NCBI RefSeq assembly: GCF_024331145.1 | Contig: NZ_JANDJO010000003.1 | Location: 372,001-436,000 of the forward strand | Reading direction: 5' to 3' | DNA length: 64,000 nucleotides | From: Shimia sp. CNT1-13L.2 | Lineage (GTDB): Bacteria; Pseudomonadota; Alphaproteobacteria; Rhodobacterales; Rhodobacteraceae | In this document: positions 58,389 to 64,000 of the stretch, one piece after another | How positions within the stretch are numbered: the stretch's first letter is position 1 | Layout of the letters: every line of letters begins with the position of its first letter | Translations under genes and position numbers: made by a program | Notes under the pieces: model-generated | The model's input: the letters and a program-made list of their open reading frames with translations, nothing else | Databases searched by the model: none | What the model was told of the DNA's origin: nothing

Positions 58389-58818
58389 GATTCCGTGCCG
58401 CCATGCGGACCTCGGTGCGCCCAAGTGCGCCGAACTCGATGGTTTCGGTCGTGCAGCCGGTCTTGTCGGCGATGCCAAAGCAGACGCGGCCCTCGGGTTT
58501 GAACTCCGATCCGCCAGGTCCGGCGATGCCGGTGATCGAGACCGCGATGTCCGCGTCACTGTTGACCAGCGCCCCCAGCGCCATCTCGCGGGCGACCTCT
58601 TCTGACACCGCCCCCACTTCCGCCAGCGTCGCCTCGCGCACGCCCAGCATTTCGGTTTTCGCGGTGTTGGTATAGGTGACGAAGCCGCGTTCGAACACGG
58701 CTGACGATCCCGCAACATCGGTCAGCGCCACCGCGACCATACCGCCGGTACAGCTTTCGGCGGTGGCGATGCGCAGGCCCTTGGCCTTGCACAGGTCTAG
58801 AAGGTCGATCGGCGTCAT
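58342..58818 (-). CDS. CinA C-terminal domain protein (nicotinamide-nucleotide amidase type)
   Basis: 158-residue stand-alone CinA C-terminal (PncC-like) domain that deamidates NMN to NaMN in pyridine nucleotide recycling. Motifs: IATAESCTGGMVAVALTDVAGSSAVFERGFVTYTN and SITGIAGPGGSEFKPEGRVCFGIA are signatures. The N-terminal molybdopterin-like domain of full CinA is absent. The ATG at 58818 overlaps the pgpA stop. Its 3' end overlaps the UDG-like gene by 47 bases, an unusually long same-strand overlap for this window. Confidence 0.92.
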   Translation of the reverse strand: MTPIDLLDLCKAKGLRIATAESCTGGMVAVALTDVAGSSAVFERGFVTYTNTAKTEMLGVREATLAEVGAVSEEVAREMALGALVNSDADIAVSITGIAGPGGSEFKPEGRVCFGIADKTGCTTETIEFGALGRTEVRMAARNHALQLLWRKAGGPKD

Positions 58819-59306
58819 AGCCCCAGAACCCCGTGGCTGATCCATGCGAGGACGCCGGTTCCGATGGCGGCAAACACACCGGCAATCACGTCATCCAGCA
58901 TCACACCCAGCGCGTCTCCGCGCCGGTCTGCCCATCCGATGGGGCCGGGCTTGGTGATGTCGAGCAGGCGGAACAGAACAAAGCCCGCGATCCATCCCGG
59001 ATAAAGCAGAAGCGGATCAAGGCCGGCGTGCCATGCCCCGAAGCTGACCACGAGAAGGCCGATCCACTGGCCTGCGACCTCGTCGATGACGATCTCGCTC
59101 GGGTCATGGTCGTCCTTGCCACGCGTGGCTTCTGCCGTCGCCCACCAGCCGATGAAAAAGACCAGCACCGAGGCAGTCGCCAACAGGGGAAAGCCGCCGA
59201 TGTAATGCAGGCCAAGCGCCATCAGGACGGCCGCGAAAGAGCCCCAGGTGCCAGGCGCAGGGCGCAGGTGGCCCACACCAAAGACGGTTGCAATCAATTG
59301 GCTCAT
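58815..59306 (-). CDS. pgpA: Phosphatidylglycerophosphatase A
   Basis: Dephosphorylates phosphatidylglycerophosphate to phosphatidylglycerol in the inner membrane. 163 residues. Signatures: [22 protein letters not shown] at the N-terminus, [15 protein letters not shown] with the metal-binding [19 protein letters not shown] and the final [17 protein letters not shown]. The ATG at 59306 overlaps the ispDF stop by four bases; the frame above is antisense-free but inside ispDF and is rejected. Confidence 0.94.
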   Translation of the reverse strand: MSQLIATVFGVGHLRPAPGTWGSFAAVLMALGLHYIGGFPLLATASVLVFFIGWWATAEATRGKDDHDPSEIVIDEVAGQWIGLLVVSFGAWHAGLDPLLLYPGWIAGFVLFRLLDITKPGPIGWADRRGDALGVMLDDVIAGVFAAIGTGVLAWISHGVLGL

Positions 59307-60445
59307 GTCTTCACCAGTGTCGCGGTGGCAAGCGCCGCGATCCCTTCTTCGCGCCCGGTAAAGCCGAGGCGTTCGCTTGTTGTCGCCTTGATGCTGACGC
59401 GGTCGGCATCCAGCCCCATGATCTCGCCCATACGCTGCATCATGGCTGCGGCGTGCGGGCCGATCTTGGGACGTTCGCAAATCAGCGTGCAATCGATGTT
59501 GGAGATCGTGAACCCCTTGTCGGCGGCCAGTTTGACAGCGTGTTCAAGGAAGATCGCGCTGTCCGCGCCTTTCCACTGCATGTCGCTCGGCGGAAAGTGA
59601 CGCCCGATATCGCCCTCGGCCAGTGCGCCGTAAATGGCATCCGTCACCGCGTGCATGCCGACGTCGGCATCGGAATGGCCCTTGAGGCCCCGTTCATGCG
59701 GAATTTCCACACCGCAGAGGGTGACAAAACTGCCTTCGCCAAAGGCGTGCACGTCGAACCCATTGCCCAGCCTGATATCCATGTTGTCCCTCAATACCTC
59801 TTCCATGCGGGCGAAATCGCCCGGGGTGGTGATCTTTAGGTTTGCTTCATCGCCCGGAACGATGGCCACGTCCAGACCTGCCTGTCTGGCGACCTCGACG
59901 TCGTCGGCCGCGCCACCCGGATGCGCGCGATGCGCGGCAAGGATGGCGTCGAAGTGAAAGCCCTGCGGTGTCTGGGCGCGAAACAGGCCCGTGCGATCCT
60001 GGGTGCCCGCGACAATGCCGTCAGCACCGCGCCAAAGGGCATCCGTTACGGCAAGGGCAGGGGCCGCGCCCTGCGCCGTGTCCAGCGCCTGAATCACGTC
60101 GCTGATGGTCTGGCCCGTGATTCCCGCGCGTGCCACGTCATGGATCAGAACGCGGGTCACACCGCGGCCTTCCAGCGTTTCAAGCCCCGCACGGACCGAG
60201 GCATCGCGGGTAGCGCCGCCATGCACAAAGTCGACGCCCAGTGTTTCGGCTTCGTGATCGTCATCCGGATGGGTGACCGCGATCACGAGATCGATGTCGG
60301 GATGCTGCGTGAATGCGGCGATGGTCCAGTCGGCAACACGGCGTCCGGACAGGGGGCGCCACTGCTTTGGAGCGCCCGCGCCAGCACGGGTTCCACGCCC
60401 TGCGGCCACGATCACGGCGGCTGTTTTTCCATGAGAATGCGTCAT
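59303..60445 (-). CDS. ispDF: Bifunctional IspD/IspF: MEP cytidylyltransferase and MECDP synthase
   Basis: Two MEP-pathway enzymes in one 380-residue chain. Residues ~1-220 are IspD (CDP-ME synthase): [39 protein letters not shown] and FRAQTPQGF. Residues ~223-380 are IspF (cyclodiphosphate synthase): [34 protein letters not shown] (metal-binding Asp and His) and [22 protein letters not shown]. IspD and IspF act non-consecutively in the pathway. Divergent from dusB. Confidence 0.97.
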   Translation of the reverse strand: MTHSHGKTAAVIVAAGRGTRAGAGAPKQWRPLSGRRVADWTIAAFTQHPDIDLVIAVTHPDDDHEAETLGVDFVHGGATRDASVRAGLETLEGRGVTRVLIHDVARAGITGQTISDVIQALDTAQGAAPALAVTDALWRGADGIVAGTQDRTGLFRAQTPQGFHFDAILAAHRAHPGGAADDVEVARQAGLDVAIVPGDEANLKITTPGDFARMEEVLRDNMDIRLGNGFDVHAFGEGSFVTLCGVEIPHERGLKGHSDADVGMHAVTDAIYGALAEGDIGRHFPPSDMQWKGADSAIFLEHAVKLAADKGFTISNIDCTLICERPKIGPHAAAMMQRMGEIMGLDADRVSIKATTSERLGFTGREEGIAALATATLVKT

Positions 60446-60604
60446 GTCCTTTGTCTAGAACTTGCGCGAGAGAGAGGCAATCGGCCCTGTGGGTGTGCCT
60501 ATATTTTAATCATTTGAATTTTTGCGCTACATATTTCACCAGTCGATCATTGTGTTAGCGCCCTGAGTCGGCTAGCTCGAATTTAATGCACAAGGATTAA
60601 GCAT

Positions 60605-61603
60605 GTGACCGTTCAAGTCGCACACCTCACTCTGAACCCTCCTGTTTTTCTGGCGCCACTCGCCGGAATTACCGATTTGCCATACCGCGATCTGGTGTCG
60701 TCCTTTGGGGCGGGGCTTGTCGTGTCTGAAATGGTGGCCAGCCAGGAAATGGTCCAGTCCAAGCCCGGTGTAAGGGAAAAGGCCGAACTCGGGTTCGGCA
60801 AGGCTAACACCTCGGTTCAGATCGCAGGCCGTGAGGCCTATTGGATGGCCGAGGCCGCGCGGCAGGTCGAAGCCAATGGCGCGGCGCTGATCGATATCAA
60901 CATGGGATGTCCGGCCAAGAAGGTCACAAGCACCAGCGGAGCAGGGGCCTCCGGCTCTGCCCTCATGAAAGATCTCGATCACGCGCTTGGCCTGATCGAG
61001 GCGGTTGTAGAGGCCGTGAACATCCCGGTGACGCTCAAAACCCGGCTGGGGTGGGATGACAACATGCTGAATGCCGCCGAACTGGCGCGTCGTGCCGAAG
61101 ATGCCGGCATTCAGATGGTCACGATCCACGGCCGCACCCGCTGCCAGTTCTACAAGGGATCGGCAAACTGGGCCGCGATTGCCGCGATCAAGGATGCGGT
61201 GAACGTACCGGTGATTGCCAATGGTGACATCGTCGACACGACCTCTGCCCGCGAGGCTCTGCGCCAGTCCGGAGCCGATGGCATCATGGTGGGTCGCGGC
61301 GCACAGGGGCGGCCCTGGGTGCTTGCGCAGATGGCGGCGGATTTGTTTGGCGGCGAGGCTCCGGAAATTCCTCGGGGTTGGGCCCTCGTCGAGATGGTCT
61401 CGGATCACTACGAAACCATGCTGTCCTTCTATGGTGAAGACCTTGGGCTGCGCGTCGCGCGCAAACACCTTGGTTGGTACATGGACGATGCGGCCACTCC
61501 GAAAGACCTGCGCCGGCTGGTGCAGACGGCCCGCGATCCGAAACAGGTTCTCGCACTATTGCCTGACGCGCTTGGCGCTGGGGACAAGAAGGATGTGGCG
61601 TGA
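60605..61603 (+). CDS. dusB: tRNA-dihydrouridine synthase, DusB/NifR3 type
   Basis: FMN enzyme that reduces uridine to dihydrouridine in tRNA. 332 residues. TIM barrel with FLAPLAGITDLPYRDLV, catalytic C102 in DINMGCPAKKV, LKTRLGWDD, VTIHGRTRCQFYKGSANW and the phosphate-binding GIMVGRGAQGRPW. Starts at a GTG with AAGGA about nine bases upstream. The gene is called nifR3 in Rhodobacter because it precedes ntrBC, exactly the order seen here. Confidence 0.96.
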   Translation: MTVQVAHLTLNPPVFLAPLAGITDLPYRDLVSSFGAGLVVSEMVASQEMVQSKPGVREKAELGFGKANTSVQIAGREAYWMAEAARQVEANGAALIDINMGCPAKKVTSTSGAGASGSALMKDLDHALGLIEAVVEAVNIPVTLKTRLGWDDNMLNAAELARRAEDAGIQMVTIHGRTRCQFYKGSANWAAIAAIKDAVNVPVIANGDIVDTTSAREALRQSGADGIMVGRGAQGRPWVLAQMAADLFGGEAPEIPRGWALVEMVSDHYETMLSFYGEDLGLRVARKHLGWYMDDAATPKDLRRLVQTARDPKQVLALLPDALGAGDKKDVA

Positions 61604-62685
61604 TGAATGATCTCGCGATTTGGAACTCCCTCCCAATTCCGGCGATCCTCGTGGATGGAAGCGATCGGGTGGAAGATATCAACCCGGCGGCTGAGAACTT
61701 TCTCAACACGTCCGTCAAATCCATCCGTGGTGTGCCGATCTGGGACAAGTTGATGGTGGATGCGCCCTTGGAAGAGGCCTTTGAGCGCGCCCGCAGCTTC
61801 AGCACGCCGCTGTTCGTGAACGATGTCGACATCGGCACAGGCGATGGGCCGCCGATGCAGTGCAATCTCAAGATTGCCCCGGTTTCGAACGCCAGCGAAA
61901 AGATGATATTCCTGATCTCGTCGCGCGAACTTGCGGGGCGCATGACACGATCCAACGGTGTGAAGTCCTCGGCCAAGTCCGCCATCGGCATGGCCGAGAT
62001 GCTGGCGCACGAGATCAAGAACCCGCTCGCCGGGATCACCGGTGCCGCGCAACTTCTGTCGATGAACCTGAGCCCCGATGATCTCGAGTTGACCGATCTT
62101 ATCGTCGAGGAAAGCCGCCGCATCGTGAAACTGCTGGAACAGGTCGAGCAGTTCGGCAATCTCTCGCCACCGCAGCGGGAACCGGTTAACATTCACGATG
62201 TCCTCGACAAGGCGCGTCGCTCCGCCGTGGTCGGTTTCGGGGCGCATATGACGGTGATCGAAGACTACGATCCCTCGCTGCCACTGGCGCAAGGGGATGC
62301 AGACCAGCTTTTGCAAGTCGTATTGAACCTGTTGAAGAACGCGTCGGAGGCCGCTGGTGATGCCGGCACGATCCGCCTGCGCACCTACTATGAACACTCC
62401 TTCCGCCTGCGCCGCTCCGATGGCACAGGCCAGGCCCTGCCGCTCCAGATCGAAGTGATCGACGACGGCCCGGGCCTGCCACAGGACATCAAGGGCGACG
62501 TGTTCGATCCCTTCGTGTCCGGCCGTGAGAACGGGACCGGGCTTGGCCTTGCCCTCGTGAGCAAGATCATCTCGGACCACGACGGCCTGATCACCGTAGA
62601 CAGCGTGCCCGGGCGCACGGTGTTCCGCATTTCCCTGCCGCGCATGCCCCGCGACACGAACAAGAAACGTAAGGAGACCACCTGA
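61603..62685 (+). CDS. ntrB: Nitrogen regulation sensor kinase/phosphatase NtrB
   Basis: Cytosolic histidine kinase that phosphorylates NtrC when nitrogen is scarce and is controlled by PII protein. 360 residues. An N-terminal PAS domain ([29 protein letters not shown]) is followed by H136 in the H-box [21 protein letters not shown]-box [16 protein letters not shown], and G-boxes DDGPGLP and [10 protein letters not shown]. The ATG overlaps the dusB stop (TGATG); a GTG three bases earlier is less likely. Confidence 0.96.
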   Translation: MNDLAIWNSLPIPAILVDGSDRVEDINPAAENFLNTSVKSIRGVPIWDKLMVDAPLEEAFERARSFSTPLFVNDVDIGTGDGPPMQCNLKIAPVSNASEKMIFLISSRELAGRMTRSNGVKSSAKSAIGMAEMLAHEIKNPLAGITGAAQLLSMNLSPDDLELTDLIVEESRRIVKLLEQVEQFGNLSPPQREPVNIHDVLDKARRSAVVGFGAHMTVIEDYDPSLPLAQGDADQLLQVVLNLLKNASEAAGDAGTIRLRTYYEHSFRLRRSDGTGQALPLQIEVIDDGPGLPQDIKGDVFDPFVSGRENGTGLGLALVSKIISDHDGLITVDSVPGRTVFRISLPRMPRDTNKKRKETT

Positions 62686-64000
62686 TGGATGGCACCGTAC
62701 TTGTCGCTGATGACGACCGCACAATCCGCACCGTACTGACACAGGCGCTGACCCGCGCTGGCTGTAAGGTGCATGCCACCTCCTCGCTGACCACGCTGAT
62801 GCGCTGGGTCGCCGAAGGCAAGGGCGACGTGGTGATCACGGACGTGATGATGCCCGATGGCAATGGTCTCGAGATGCTGCCCAAGATCTCCGAGGATCGC
62901 CCCGGTCTGCCCGTCATCGTGATCTCGGCGCAGAACACCATCATGACGGCGATCCAGGCGGCAGAGGCCGAGGCCTATGACTACCTGCCGAAGCCCTTCG
63001 ATCTGCCGGACCTGATGAAACGCACCGGTAAGGCGCTTGAGCAGAAACGCCGCGCCCCCAGCGTGCCGCAAGCCGACGATGAACGCCCCGACGAACTGCC
63101 CCTGGTGGGACGCACCCCGGCGATGCAGGCGCTTTACCGCCTCGTGGCGCGGGTGATGAATACCGATCTTCCGGTTCTGATTTCTGGTGAAAGCGGTACA
63201 GGTAAGTCGTTGATCGCACGCGAAATTCACGATTTCTCGGACCGTCGCACACTGCCGTTTGTCGCGGTGACAGCCGCTGACCTGAACGATCTGGAAGGGC
63301 CAAGCAAGGTTCTTGCCAAGGCCAAGGGTGGCACGGTTGTTTTTGACGAAATCGGTGATTTCGATGACGAAATTCAGGCCCGTATCGTGCGCATGATCGA
63401 CAATCCGGGCGAACATTCCCCGCGGTTCATGGCGACGTCGCAGATCAATCTGGAAGACGCGATGGAAAAGGGCAAGGTGCGCCAGGACCTGTACTACCGT
63501 CTGAACGGGGCCACCATCCACGTGCCGTCGCTGCGTGAGCGTGTCGACGATATTCCCTTGTTGGTCGAACACTTCCTGAACCGCTCGGAACGCGATGGCG
63601 CGCCCATGCGCCTGTTCTCGAAGGACGCGATGGAAATGCTGCGCGCCTACAGTTGGCCGGGCAACGTGCGTCAGCTTGAAAACGCAGTGAAACGTCTAGT
63701 CCTGACCGCGCGGACCGATGAAATCACCTTGGCCGAAGCAGAAGGCGTTCTTGGGGCGCAGCCGCAGGTGGGCCCGAACCTTGGCGGGGAAGACACAGAA
63801 AAACTGTCGGCCTCCGTGGGCCGTCACCTGCGACGCTACTTTGATCTGCATGGCAACATGCTGCCTCCCGCCGGCCTCTATGCTCGCATCCTGCGTGAGA
63901 TTGAACTGCCTCTGATTGAAATTGCATTGGACGCCACCGGCGGCAACCAGGCCAAATGCGCCGATCTGCTTGGCATCAACCGAAATACGCTGCGCAAAAA
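62685..64000 (+). CDS. ntrC: Nitrogen regulator NtrC, truncated by window end, GAFTGA loop absent
   Basis: The visible 438 codons cover nearly the whole protein. Receiver domain with D53 in [16 protein letters not shown]+ domain with Walker [11 protein letters not shown] and the Walker B-like VVFDEIGD; C-terminal helix-turn-helix start [19 protein letters not shown] at the edge. The segment between Walker A and B ([21 protein letters not shown]) lacks GAFTGA, the loop that contacts sigma54. That matches Rhodobacter NtrC, which activates sigma70 promoters. The start overlaps the ntrB stop (TGATG); the 3' end is missing. Confidence 0.96.
   Translation, partial: MDGTVLVADDDRTIRTVLTQALTRAGCKVHATSSLTTLMRWVAEGKGDVVITDVMMPDGNGLEMLPKISEDRPGLPVIVISAQNTIMTAIQAAEAEAYDYLPKPFDLPDLMKRTGKALEQKRRAPSVPQADDERPDELPLVGRTPAMQALYRLVARVMNTDLPVLISGESGTGKSLIAREIHDFSDRRTLPFVAVTAADLNDLEGPSKVLAKAKGGTVVFDEIGDFDDEIQARIVRMIDNPGEHSPRFMATSQINLEDAMEKGKVRQDLYYRLNGATIHVPSLRERVDDIPLLVEHFLNRSERDGAPMRLFSKDAMEMLRAYSWPGNVRQLENAVKRLVLTARTDEITLAEAEGVLGAQPQVGPNLGGEDTEKLSASVGRHLRRYFDLHGNMLPPAGLYARILREIELPLIEIALDATGGNQAKCADLLGINRNTLRK

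Noticed and set aside
57705-58718. 337-residue version of the UDG-like protein
   Set aside because: The first 110 residues are another frame of cinA; the ATG at 58388 begins the UDG-like part.

Overview
The window looks like core chromosome of a Rhodobacterales (Roseobacter/Rhodobacter group) alphaproteobacterium. The signs are a sciP-ctrA cell-cycle pair, a fused ispDF, an ntrBC pair whose NtrC lacks the sigma54-contact GAFTGA loop, LpxI in place of LpxH, the DUF6477/DUF6456 gene pair, GC-rich DNA, and neighbouring genes that often overlap by ATGA or TGATG. No rRNA, tRNA, CRISPR array, transposase or prophage was seen.

Layout. 1-2753: end of an oligopeptide-type ABC transporter operon (minus). 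3207-5063: AraC regulator and miaA. 5182-10584: a tight plus-strand run pyrH-frr-uppS-cdsA-dxr-rseP, then a small membrane protein and a terminator. 11008-17256: bamA-skp-fabZ-lpxA-lpxI-lpxB (outer-membrane assembly and lipid A). 17302-24060: mnmA (minus), sciP, ctrA, ligA, recG. 24088-24296: a canonical alphaproteobacterial LexA box ahead of a 40-residue membrane protein. 24508-31277: Fe-S scaffold, hisI, gluQ, methyltransferase, trmFO, enoyl-CoA hydratase, thioesterase, SLAC1/TehA-like transporter, DUF1127. 31290-33868: a MocR-type regulator with repeated operators, then rplM-rpsI. 34049-38221: hypothetical, TetR, ppk2, alpha/beta hydrolase and metA (minus). 38396-39796: an uncharacterised lipoprotein plus helical-protein pair. 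39813-45960: P-loop protein, two DMT transporters, FadL-like porin, small exported protein, guaA. 46108-53677: mgtC, MttB-like methyltransferase, DUF6477/DUF6456 pair, peroxiredoxin, RTX protein, lipA. 53693-60445: a small membrane protein coupled to hpt, a COQ10-like protein, MmgE/PrpD, amtB, a UDG-like gene, cinA C-domain, pgpA, ispDF. 60605-64000: dusB-ntrB-ntrC, with ntrC cut by the window end.

How the genes work together. Dxr and IspDF supply isoprenoid precursors that UppS elongates. CdsA and PgpA act on phospholipids. RseP, BamA, Skp and the Lpx enzymes maintain the outer envelope. NtrBC probably controls amtB, upstream of which an NtrC-like palindrome is visible. CtrA probably autoregulates through a box in front of its own gene.

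Most interesting candidates: the LexA-box-linked small membrane protein (24088-24296), the four-site MocR operator region (31290-31433), the lipoprotein/helical pair (38396-39796), and the UDG-like gene overlapping cinA (57705-58388). All family calls come from reading motifs and gene order. No database search was run.
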